A stretch of DNA of 6,772 bases from Oscillospiraceae bacterium. GTDB lineage: Bacteria; Bacillota_A; Clostridia; Oscillospirales; JAAYXM01. The stretch is from NCBI GenBank assembly GCA_017408185.1, contig JAFQVE010000126.1, forward strand, positions 1 to 6,772, given 5' to 3'. Below the pieces are notes generated by a model, which saw nothing but the letters and a program-made list of their open reading frames with translations, searched no databases and was not told where the DNA came from. The translations under genes and the position numbers were made by a program. Positions 1-5,756 of the stretch are shown here, piece by piece. The stretch's first letter is position 1; each line of letters opens with the position of its first letter.

Positions 1-471
1 ATACAGCGCAAGAACCGAGCGCGCAAGCTTGTTCATAACGTTTGCGCTCGGTGCTTTGATAATCATATCCTCCGTGAAGTTGTGAGGAAGGGTTCTGTGG
101 TGTGCAAGAATATCGTTGAATTCTGCAAGCTCATCCTTTGACGGAAGCTTGCCGAGCATAAGAAGATATGCAACCTCTTCAAAGCCGAAGCGATTGTCCT
201 CCGTTATTCCGTTCACAATATCTTCAATGCTTATGCCGCGGTAGGTGAGAACACCGTCCATCGGCATTTTTTCATTATCTATAACCGTATATCCGCGGAC
301 GTTACCTATGGACGTGACGCCTGCGAGAACACCTGTACCGTCTTGGTTTCTGAGACCGCGCTTTACATGCGGATTTTTCACAAGCTCGGGACTGACGAGG
401 TTATTATTTCGGACTGTATCGCATACTCTTTTAATAAAGCCTTCGCTGTCACGGACTTTTATTTCGGACAT
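1..471 (-). CDS. gltA: Citrate synthase, N-terminal part (runs off left edge)
   Basis: Citrate synthase condenses oxaloacetate with acetyl-CoA to give citrate in the cytoplasm, feeding the oxidative branch of the TCA cycle and glutamate synthesis. Only the first 157 residues are present, about a third of a usual 430-460 residue enzyme. They begin MSEIKVRDSEGF and contain the family-typical stretch GLRNQDGTGVLAGVTSIGNV (about residues 58-77), then VLTYRGISIEDIV (about 94-106) and FEEVAYLLMLGKLP (about 117-130), matching the RGI..EDL and E.aylLl.G.LP signatures of the family. The catalytic His and Asp residues lie in the missing C-terminal part, so activity cannot be judged. The ATG is fixed by AGGAGG (complement of 479-484) seven bases upstream. 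The reading frame is open to the window edge. A methylcitrate synthase is the main alternative. It is transcribed divergently from the SpoIID gene. Confidence 0.9.
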   Translation of the reverse strand, partial: MSEIKVRDSEGFIKRVCDTVRNNNLVSPELVKNPHVKRGLRNQDGTGVLAGVTSIGNVRGYTVIDNEKMPMDGVLTYRGISIEDIVNGITEDNRFGFEEVAYLLMLGKLPSKDELAEFNDILAHHRTLPHNFTEDMIIKAPSANVMNKLARSVLALY

Positions 472-487
472 GTTTGTGCCTCCTGAA

Positions 488-516
488 TTGATATATAATA
501 TATTATTTTATAATAT
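488..516 (+). promoter_or_regulatory. spoIID: Candidate promoter for the SpoIID gene
   Basis: TTGATA (488-493) is followed after 17 bases by TAATAT (511-516); an alternative TATAAT lies at 509-514 with a 15-base spacer. It overlaps the minus-strand citrate synthase promoter, so the two could compete. The stretch is very AT-rich, so chance matches are likely. SpoIID genes in Bacillus are read by sigma-E, and no convincing sigma-E CATA-type -10 is visible here, so the true promoter may differ. Confidence 0.35.
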
Positions 517-533
517 TTAGGGGGAATAGTCAA
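505..533 (-). promoter_or_regulatory. Sigma-A-type promoter for citrate synthase
   Basis: On the minus strand, TTGACT (528-533) is followed after exactly 17 bases by TAAAAT (505-510). Both boxes are one mismatch from consensus and sit about 34 bases upstream of the citrate synthase ATG, with a good ribosome site between. The predicted transcript would start near 498, giving a leader of roughly 25-30 bases. No operator repeat is obvious. Confidence 0.7.
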
Positions 534-572
534 TGGTTTATTTGTTATTAAAGGATTAAGGATGTGTAGATT

Positions 573-1577
573 ATGAGACGTTTTTTGCTGCTTTGTGTTT
601 GTCTTTGGGTGTTTTTATTTGTTGCTCCGCTCATAACCGTGGGGAGAAACGCGGCAAATGATGTGCCGACGCTTCCTGTACCTACCGCAGAGGAGACGGA
701 GAAAAAAGAGCTTTCCGATTCCGGTGTTACCGTGACGCTTTCAAGAAACGGCAGCGTTGAGAAGCTTCCGCTTGATAAGTACCTCGCCGGAGTGGTTGCC
801 GCTGAGATGCCGGCACTGTTTCCCGAAGAAGCGCTCAAGGCTCAGGCGGTTGCGGCAAGGACGTACACAATGAAAAAAATTGCGGCAGCTCCTGCGGCGG
901 AGCATAACGGTGCGGCGGTGTGTGCAAACCCATCTCACTGCAAGGCATATGCGCCGCTTTCTGAGACTGCGGCGGGATGGAGCGGTGATGCGGAAAAATA
1001 CACGGAAAAAATCCTCCGTGCAGTTGAAGAAACGGACGGGGAAATACTTTTGTATGACGGAGAGCCGATAACGGCGGTGTTTCATTCCACGTCATCCGGA
1101 AAGACTGAAAATGCCGTTGATGTCTGGGGTGGGAATGTTCCGTATCTTGTCAGTGTTGAAAGCCCGGGGGATAAAGAATCTCCGCGCTACGAAGAGGAAA
1201 AGGTGCTTTTGCCGGATGAATTTAAAAAGAAATTTTCGGAAAAATATCCGGATGCTGTATATGATGAAAACCCCGAAAACTGGATAAGCAAGATATCCCG
1301 CTCCTCTGCCGGAGGCGTTAAGTCGCTGTCTGTTGCGGGCGTTGCGGTAAAGGGGAGCGATTTTCGCTCGGTGTTCGGATTGAATTCCACAAATTTCACG
1401 GTATCATATGCAGACGGTGAGCTAAAAATAAAAACGCGCGGCTACGGACACGGCGTGGGAATGAGCCAATACGGCGCGCGGGCAATGGCGCTTGAAGGAA
1501 AGAAATACGACGAGATACTCAAAAGCTATTACAGCGGGGTTACTCTCGGGAAAATTCAGGAAAAAGCCTCTTCATAA
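573..1577 (+). CDS. spoIID: Stage II sporulation protein D (SpoIID/LytB lytic transglycosylase)
   Basis: SpoIID is a membrane-anchored enzyme that cleaves glycan strands of peptidoglycan during engulfment of the forespore, working with SpoIIM and SpoIIP in known sporulators. The 334-residue product is close to the Bacillus protein in length. Residues 4-22 form one hydrophobic segment, a signal anchor placing the rest outside the membrane. The SpoIID domain begins at LPLDKYLAGVVAAEMP (about 65-80), where E78 aligns with the catalytic glutamate of the family, and continues into ALKAQAVAARTY (87-98). Later signatures are HSTSSG (171-176), DVWGG (183-187) and RGYGHGVGMSQYGA (289-302). H111, C117, H122 and C123 may form a metal site. 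The start is ATG with a weak AAGGA (558-562). No spoIIM or spoIIP is nearby, and the next gene begins only 59 bases downstream. SpoIID-like proteins also occur in some non-sporulating bacteria, so sporulation itself is inferred. Confidence 0.93.
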   Translation: MRRFLLLCVCLWVFLFVAPLITVGRNAANDVPTLPVPTAEETEKKELSDSGVTVTLSRNGSVEKLPLDKYLAGVVAAEMPALFPEEALKAQAVAARTYTMKKIAAAPAAEHNGAAVCANPSHCKAYAPLSETAAGWSGDAEKYTEKILRAVEETDGEILLYDGEPITAVFHSTSSGKTENAVDVWGGNVPYLVSVESPGDKESPRYEEEKVLLPDEFKKKFSEKYPDAVYDENPENWISKISRSSAGGVKSLSVAGVAVKGSDFRSVFGLNSTNFTVSYADGELKIKTRGYGHGVGMSQYGARAMALEGKKYDEILKSYYSGVTLGKIQEKASS

Positions 1578-1584
1578 ATGAAGA
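1569..1584. repeat. Short perfect inverted repeat over the promoter -35
   Basis: TCTTCAT and ATGAAGA (7 bases each) flank a 2-base centre. The element spans the SpoIID stop codon and the -35 box of the downstream promoter. The loop is too tight, and no T-run follows, for an intrinsic terminator. It could be a small operator or chance. Confidence 0.3.
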
Positions 1585-1599
1585 AAAGTGTGCTATACT
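1571..1599 (+). promoter_or_regulatory. Extended -10 promoter for the M42 peptidase operon
   Basis: TGCTATACT (1591-1599) is an extended -10 element (TGn plus TATACT). A -35-like TTCATA (1571-1576) lies 17 bases upstream of the -10 hexamer. The -35 overlaps the stop codon of the SpoIID gene, and the -10 lies 37 bases before the TTG start of the first peptidase. There is no terminator between the genes, so read-through from spoIID is also possible. Confidence 0.6.
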
Positions 1600-1636
1600 T
1601 ATTATTGAAATGGGACATTAGAAAGGAAGTGCGCTC

Positions 1637-2665
1637 TTGGATATACTTTCAATAATAAATAAGCTGTCAGCGCATCCGTCGCCCTCGGGTTTTGAACACT
1701 CGGCGTCAAAGTGCGCCGAGGCAATGATGGCACGCTTTTTTGACAAAACCGAAACGGATAAATCAGGCAATGTTTACGGTATAAGAAAATGCAGAAAAAA
1801 GAATGCAAAATGCCTGCTTCTTGATGCGCATATTGATGAGATAGGTCTTATCGTGACGGGAGAAGAAAACGGATTTTTGCGGTTTGACACTCTCGGCGGA
1901 GTGGATCCCCGCATACTTCCGGCGTGCGAGGTGACCGTTCTTACGGTTCCGCCGAAAAGCGGCGTTATAACGGTATGCCCGCCGCATCTTCTCACGCGTG
2001 AGGAGATGGATAGCGCGCTTGATATTTCGGATTTGTTCATTGATATCGGTGCGGAGAAAGAGAGCGGAGTTGCGGTCGGAACACCTGTTGTGTTTAATTC
2101 AGAGCCTGTGCGGCTTCGTGACGGATATATATCCGCACGCGCTCTTGATGATCGTGCAAGCCTTGCCGCAATTCTTCTTGCCGTGGATATGCTGAAGGGC
2201 AAAAAGCTCGGATTTGATATTGTCACGGTTGCAAGTGTTCAGGAAGAGCTTGGCTGCCGCGGTGCAACTGTTGCGGGGTATAAAGTAAATCCTGATTGGG
2301 CGATAGCGGTAGACGTTACGCATGCCACAACTCCCGGTGCGGACAAGTCCTCAACGTTCGATGCGGGAAGCGGCGCGGCGATAGGCGTGGGACCGAATAT
2401 GACGAAGAAAATGTCAGACGCGCTTATCTCTGTTGCAAAGGATAAAAAAATTCCGCATACCGTTGAGGTCTGCTCCGGCCATTCCGGAACAAACGCGTGG
2501 ACACTGCAGACGGTGCGAGAGGGAATTGCAACGGGGCTTATCTCAATCCCGCTTAAATATATGCACACCCCTGTTGAGACGATTAAGAAAAATGACATTG
2601 AGGCTACGGCGAAGCTCATATATGAGTTTGTGCTTTATCTTTCTGCAGGAGGTGCGAAGCTGTGA
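1637..2665 (+). CDS. M42 family metallopeptidase, first of three (paralog A)
   Basis: M42 enzymes are cytoplasmic two-metal aminopeptidases that trim short peptides; characterised members form tetrahedral dodecamers (TET particles). Older annotations call them glucanase M, FrvX or YsdC-type. This 342-residue copy has the normal length. Expected metal and catalytic positions are visible: H65 and D67 in AHIDEIG, D171 in ALDDR, E203 (base) and E204 in VQEELGCRGA, D226 in VDVTHA, and H310 in MHTP. The inserted dimerisation (PDZ-like) domain falls roughly between residues 70 and 160. Translation starts at TTG, set by AAAGGAAG (1622-1629), since no closer ATG or GTG fits. It ends in a 4-base GTGA overlap with the next gene. 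The usual GGTDA near the C-terminus is here SGTNAW (283-288), with Asn for Asp. The substrate cannot be read from sequence. Confidence 0.9.
   Translation: MDILSIINKLSAHPSPSGFEHSASKCAEAMMARFFDKTETDKSGNVYGIRKCRKKNAKCLLLDAHIDEIGLIVTGEENGFLRFDTLGGVDPRILPACEVTVLTVPPKSGVITVCPPHLLTREEMDSALDISDLFIDIGAEKESGVAVGTPVVFNSEPVRLRDGYISARALDDRASLAAILLAVDMLKGKKLGFDIVTVASVQEELGCRGATVAGYKVNPDWAIAVDVTHATTPGADKSSTFDAGSGAAIGVGPNMTKKMSDALISVAKDKKIPHTVEVCSGHSGTNAWTLQTVREGIATGLISIPLKYMHTPVETIKKNDIEATAKLIYEFVLYLSAGGAKL
2647..2653 (+). promoter_or_regulatory. Ribosome binding site for paralog B, inside paralog A
   Basis: AGGAGGT lies within the last codons of paralog A, nine bases before its stop codon, and eight bases before the GTG start of paralog B. 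It supports the GTG at 2662 and translational coupling through the GTGA overlap. Confidence 0.75.
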
Positions 2666-3693
2666 TTGAGACATTGAAGAAGCTGTGCACAATACCCGGT
2701 GCTTCCGGCGACGAGGAAAAGGTGCGTGAATTTGTGCGCGAGTGTGTCGCAGAGTGTGCCGACGAAATCCGCGAGGATTCAATCGGAAACCTGTTTGTTC
2801 TGAAAAAAGGACAAAAGAGACGCGAAAAGCCTTTTATGGTGTGCGCGCATATGGATGAGGTGGGCATTATAATAAAGGAAATCACCTCGGACGGATATCT
2901 CAAATTTGACTTTGTGGGCGGAGTTGATCGCCGCGTGGTTATCGGCAAGCGTGTTTTTGTGGGTGAAAAAGGTATTCCGGGCGTTATAGGAATGCGTGCG
3001 GTTCACCTTACCACTCGCGAAGAGAGAAAAAAGGCGCCGAAGCTCTCGGAGCTTTGCATTGATATCGGATGCGAGAAAAAGGCAAAGGCAGAGCGGATAG
3101 TACGCCCCGGGGATTATGGCGTGTTTGACAGCGATGTCAAAATGCTCGGCGAGCATAAAATCAAGGCGCGTGCGCTTGATGACCGCTTTGGCTGTGCGGT
3201 TATGATTCAGCTTATAAAGGAAGAGCTTCTATACGATACGTGGTTTGTATTCACCGTTCAGGAAGAGGTAGGCTGCCGCGGTGCAACCGTTGCGGCGTAT
3301 TCGCTGTCTCCGGCATTCGCACTTGTGCTTGAGGGGACAACTGCTGCGGATATTCCGTCCTCGGAAGGCGCGCTGCGCGTATGCGCACCGGGAGAGGGTG
3401 CTGTAATAGGCTGTATGGACGGCGGAACAATTTATGACAAAAAGATGTTTTCGCTTCTGCGCGGCATAGCAGAGGAAAAGGGGATAAAGTGGCAGATGAA
3501 ATCCCGCGTTGCGGGAGGAACGGATGCAAGCCGTATCCATGTATCGCGCGGAGGAGTGAGAACAACATCGCTTTCTCTTGCAACAAGGTATATCCATTCG
3601 CCGTCAAGCGTTGCGGATGTGCGAGATATGGAAGCGGTGCTTAAGCTTTCGCGTGAGCTTATAAACTGTGAGGAGGAAATGCTTAATGCTTAG
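2662..3693 (+). CDS. M42 family metallopeptidase, second of three (paralog B)
   Basis: A second cytoplasmic two-metal aminopeptidase of family M42, 343 residues. Visible active-site positions are H63 and D65 in AHMDEVG, D173 in ALDDR, E201 and E202 in VQEEVGCRGA, E224 in VLEGTTAAD, H312 in IHSP, and GGTDASRIH (285-293). The fourth metal ligand is Glu (E224), where paralogs A and C have Asp; Glu at this point is known in other M42 enzymes and should be functional. The GTG start overlaps the end of paralog A by 4 bases and has AGGAGGT upstream, so the genes are coupled. The C-terminus (EEEMLNA) overlaps the start of paralog C by 8 bases and carries that gene's ribosome site. It has more Lys and Arg in the 50-60 and 120-145 regions than its neighbours. 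Substrate preference is unknown. Confidence 0.9.
   Translation: MIETLKKLCTIPGASGDEEKVREFVRECVAECADEIREDSIGNLFVLKKGQKRREKPFMVCAHMDEVGIIIKEITSDGYLKFDFVGGVDRRVVIGKRVFVGEKGIPGVIGMRAVHLTTREERKKAPKLSELCIDIGCEKKAKAERIVRPGDYGVFDSDVKMLGEHKIKARALDDRFGCAVMIQLIKEELLYDTWFVFTVQEEVGCRGATVAAYSLSPAFALVLEGTTAADIPSSEGALRVCAPGEGAVIGCMDGGTIYDKKMFSLLRGIAEEKGIKWQMKSRVAGGTDASRIHVSRGGVRTTSLSLATRYIHSPSSVADVRDMEAVLKLSRELINCEEEMLNA
3671..3676 (+). promoter_or_regulatory. Ribosome binding site that sets the start of paralog C
   Basis: AGGAGG lies nine bases before the ATG at 3686. An in-frame GTG at 3668 would place this site inside the coding region (residues RR), so the ATG at 3686 is the better start. Paralog C then overlaps paralog B by 8 bases. 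Confidence 0.8.
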
Positions 3694-4693
3694 TATAACG
3701 GATATTCTGAAAAAGATGTACACGGTCAAATCACCCTCAGGCTTTGAAGGGGAAATGGCACGTGTTATTGCAGAAATGGCAGAGGAAGCCGGGCTTACAC
3801 ATTGCACCGATGCGCTCGGAAACCTCGTTGTGCGTCGTTCCGGTGTGGGAAAACGCGTGCTTTTGGACGCGCATATGGACACGACCGGATTTCTTGCAAC
3901 ATATGTTGACGAAAAGGGATTTATACGTTTTGATGCACTCGGCGGTGTCCCTGTTCCCGAGCTTCACAATACGCCGGTAGAGTTTCTTGACGGAACGCCG
4001 GGAACGATTTCATATGAGCAGAAAACAGTGCTCAAGGACAGAAAAATGAGTTCGTTTTTCATTGATATCGGTGCAAAAGACGAAGCGCAGGCGAGAAAAT
4101 ATGTTCTCCCGGGCGATGCGGCGGTATTTGCAGGGGGCTTGCGCGAGCTTCCGGACAAAAGAATTGCGGCACCGTATCTTGATAATCGTATAGGCTGTGC
4201 TGTTGCGCTTTATACGATAATGTCGCTTTCGGATTGTGATCTTGATGTGTATGCATCATTTTCCGTGCAGGAAGAGGTCGGCTGCCGCGGCGCGAAAACG
4301 GCGGCGTATGCGACGGATGTCGATTTTGCAATTGTGCTTGACGTAACAGATGCTTGCGACACGCCGGGCTTTGACGGCTACAGCGAAGTAAAAATGGGAG
4401 GCGGTGCCGCGATAAAGATAATGGACAAGGCGGCAATTGCGCATCCCGCCATAGTTTCTGCACTTATCCGGTGCGCAGAAGAAAACAAGATTTCGTATCA
4501 GCGCGATGTCATAACAGTCGGCGGTACGGATGCGGGAAGCATCCACCTTACGAGAAACGGAATTCCGACGGGTGGAATCAGCGTTCCCGTGCGTTATATG
4601 CATTCACCGAATGAGGTTGCTGACCTTGAGGATGCGGAAGCGGCGGCAAAGCTTCTTGTCCGTGCGCTTGAGAGCAACGCTATTATATTGTAA
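3686..4693 (+). CDS. M42 family metallopeptidase, third of three (paralog C)
   Basis: A third M42 aminopeptidase, 335 residues from the ATG at 3686 (MLSITDILKK). Active-site positions are H63 and D65 in AHMDTTG, D166 in YLDNR, E196 and E197 in VQEEVGCRGA, D219 in VLDVTDACDTPG, H306 in MHSP, and VGGTDAGSIH (278-287). All five metal ligands and the catalytic Glu are present. Two differences from A and B stand out: TTG instead of EIG/EVG after the HxD motif, and LDN instead of LDD. The latter indicates that the first Asp of that pair is the bridging ligand in all three. The SPSGFE motif near residue 16 is shared with paralog A, while B has GASGDE. It closes the coupled trio, and no hairpin terminator is evident directly after it. 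It could work alone or co-assemble with A and B in a TET-like particle; that is inference. Confidence 0.9.
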   Translation: MLSITDILKKMYTVKSPSGFEGEMARVIAEMAEEAGLTHCTDALGNLVVRRSGVGKRVLLDAHMDTTGFLATYVDEKGFIRFDALGGVPVPELHNTPVEFLDGTPGTISYEQKTVLKDRKMSSFFIDIGAKDEAQARKYVLPGDAAVFAGGLRELPDKRIAAPYLDNRIGCAVALYTIMSLSDCDLDVYASFSVQEEVGCRGAKTAAYATDVDFAIVLDVTDACDTPGFDGYSEVKMGGGAAIKIMDKAAIAHPAIVSALIRCAEENKISYQRDVITVGGTDAGSIHLTRNGIPTGGISVPVRYMHSPNEVADLEDAEAAAKLLVRALESNAIIL

Positions 4694-4743
4694 GGCTTAT
4701 TTATGAACAGCGGCGGCATCGGCTTTGTCGCTTTAAAAAAGAA

Positions 4744-4748
4744 GGGAG
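4744..4748 (+). promoter_or_regulatory. Ribosome binding site that sets the AraC-type gene start
   Basis: GGGAG (part of AAGGGAG) sits eight bases before the ATG at 4757. The upstream in-frame ATG at 4703 has only AAGG (4692-4695), overlapping the stop of paralog C, and would add 18 residues, GIGFVALKKKGDAR among them, of no recognisable family. The start at 4757 is therefore preferred. Confidence 0.65.
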
Positions 4749-4756
4749 ATGCAAGA

Positions 4757-5578
4757 ATGTATAATTTTGCGGTAAATGTGGTTTCTGTAACAGCTGCGCA
4801 AAGAAAGGGCTTTTATCCCAACAACTCAATTCTACCTGACAGTAATATTATCTCCGTTCCGCCTTTGCACTTATCAATGCATGCTCATACGTTTTATAAC
4901 TTATCTTATTCTGCAGAAAAGAATCTCATTAGAATAACCCCGCCGAGCTGGCCGCATTTAACAACAAACAGAATAGCTTCAAACGGTTCATACGTCTCTA
5001 TAAAATTTTATGTTTTGGACAAGGCTCTGGCAGACAGGATAGGAGATAATATGCTTACCTTGACTTGTGACAGTTCCTTAAAAAAATATGTGGAAAATAT
5101 TATCTCGTTTATAGTGCCTGCATTCAACAGACTTCACCTGAATGACCTTGTGTACAATTTGCTTTTATCAATCCTTTCAAGAAAAGAGCTTGAGCACCAT
5201 CGCAGGCCGGCAGAGTTGCTCAACACAGACTTCTTTTATCTTGTACAGTATCTGTATAAAAACCATACAGTGGAAATGTCGTGCTCCGATATGGCGAAAT
5301 TTATGTATCTGGAAAAAAAACATTTCTCCAAAAAATTCAAAGCAGCATTTGGTATCACTCCTATGCGATACCTGTATTCGTTGCGGCTGAATATCTCACT
5401 TGAACACCTTTCCTATTCAAACACCCCTGTCTCCGGAGTGGCTGAGAAGGTATGCTTTCGTTCATGCGGAGCTTTCTGCTCTGCGTTCCGCTGCAGTTTC
5501 GATATGACACCCACCGAATACCGCAGGCTTGCACAGACGGAGGAAAAGCAATTTCATAACCGCCTGAGGAGAAACTGA
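4757..5578 (+). CDS. AraC-family transcriptional regulator with compact sensor domain
   Basis: A DNA-binding regulator of the AraC/XylS family, 273 residues from the preferred start. The C-terminal domain (about 157-260) has two helix-turn-helix units: SDMAKFMYLEKKHFSKKF (about 177-194) and the VSGVAEKVCFRSCGAFCSAF stretch (about 225-244), ending in the family signature DMTPTEYRR. The N-terminal part resembles the cupin sensor of this family: MHAHTFYNLSY (41-51) and PPSWPH (62-67), then YVSIKFYVLDKALADRI (79-95), which usually follows the cupin. Only 23 residues separate the two His motifs, fewer than normal, so the sugar-binding pocket is probably incomplete or altered. The gene is clearly more AT-rich than the peptidases: the 60 bases from 4861 contain 20 G/C against 31 in the 60 from 4561. 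It lies 63 bases after paralog C with no clear promoter, and upstream of a secreted protein. The ligand and target genes are unknown. Confidence 0.9.
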   Translation: MYNFAVNVVSVTAAQRKGFYPNNSILPDSNIISVPPLHLSMHAHTFYNLSYSAEKNLIRITPPSWPHLTTNRIASNGSYVSIKFYVLDKALADRIGDNMLTLTCDSSLKKYVENIISFIVPAFNRLHLNDLVYNLLLSILSRKELEHHRRPAELLNTDFFYLVQYLYKNHTVEMSCSDMAKFMYLEKKHFSKKFKAAFGITPMRYLYSLRLNISLEHLSYSNTPVSGVAEKVCFRSCGAFCSAFRCSFDMTPTEYRRLAQTEEKQFHNRLRRN

Positions 5579-5654
5579 CCTCTGTGTCATTTTTGTGATA
5601 GAGTAGCATAAGCAGAAAGGGTATTTTAAATAAAACACGTTTTGAAAGAATTTC

Positions 5655-5688
5655 ACGCACATTGTTCTATTGAATAATGTGCGTTTTA
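5655..5688 (+). terminator. Rho-independent terminator after the AraC-type gene
   Basis: CGCACATTGTTC (5656-5667) pairs with GAATAATGTGCG (5672-5683) around a 4-base loop. That gives 12 pairs including one G-T wobble, plus an A-T pair at the base. TTTT (5684-5687) follows, then AAAT, so the T-run is short. It lies about 80 bases past the stop codon of the regulator. Confidence 0.7.
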
Positions 5689-5699
5689 AATGTTACAAT
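5670..5699 (+). promoter_or_regulatory. Candidate promoter for the secreted-protein gene
   Basis: TGTTACAAT (5691-5699) is an extended -10 element. TTGAAT (5670-5675), within the loop and right arm of the terminator hairpin, sits 18 bases upstream of the -10 hexamer. The predicted transcript would start about 50 bases before the ATG at 5757. The -35 matches consensus at four of six positions. Confidence 0.5.
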
Positions 5700-5756
5700 T
5701 ATGTTATTCAAACTGTTTAAGGTGAGTGGAAAATTGAAATTCGGAGGAGATTGAAA

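Noticed and set aside
245..520. 91-codon plus-strand open frame opposite citrate synthase
   Set aside because: It covers the well-conserved antisense citrate synthase N-terminus and both divergent promoters; its product shows no recognisable domain.
534..572. Sigma-E promoter for spoIID
   Set aside because: It would be expected from Bacillus, but no CATA-type -10 with a suitable -35 could be found here.
1774..2226. 150-codon open frame on the minus strand inside paralog A
   Set aside because: It lies wholly within a strongly supported M42 gene on the other strand, has a Ser/Arg-rich low-complexity product and no ribosome site of note.
3668..3685. Upstream GTG start for paralog C
   Set aside because: The GTG would make the AGGAGG ribosome site part of the coding sequence; the ATG at 3686 is correctly spaced from it.
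4059..4463. 134-codon open frame on the minus strand inside paralog C
   Set aside because: Antisense shadow of the active-site region of paralog C; the product is Pro, Arg and Leu rich without any family signature.
4703..4756. Upstream ATG start for the AraC-type regulator
   Set aside because: It has a weak ribosome site, and the added 18 residues look unlike the family; AAGGGAG before the ATG at 4757 is much better.
4694..4756. Terminator after the peptidase operon
   Set aside because: GC-rich triplets followed by an A-run are present, but no stable self-pairing stem with a T-run could be drawn.
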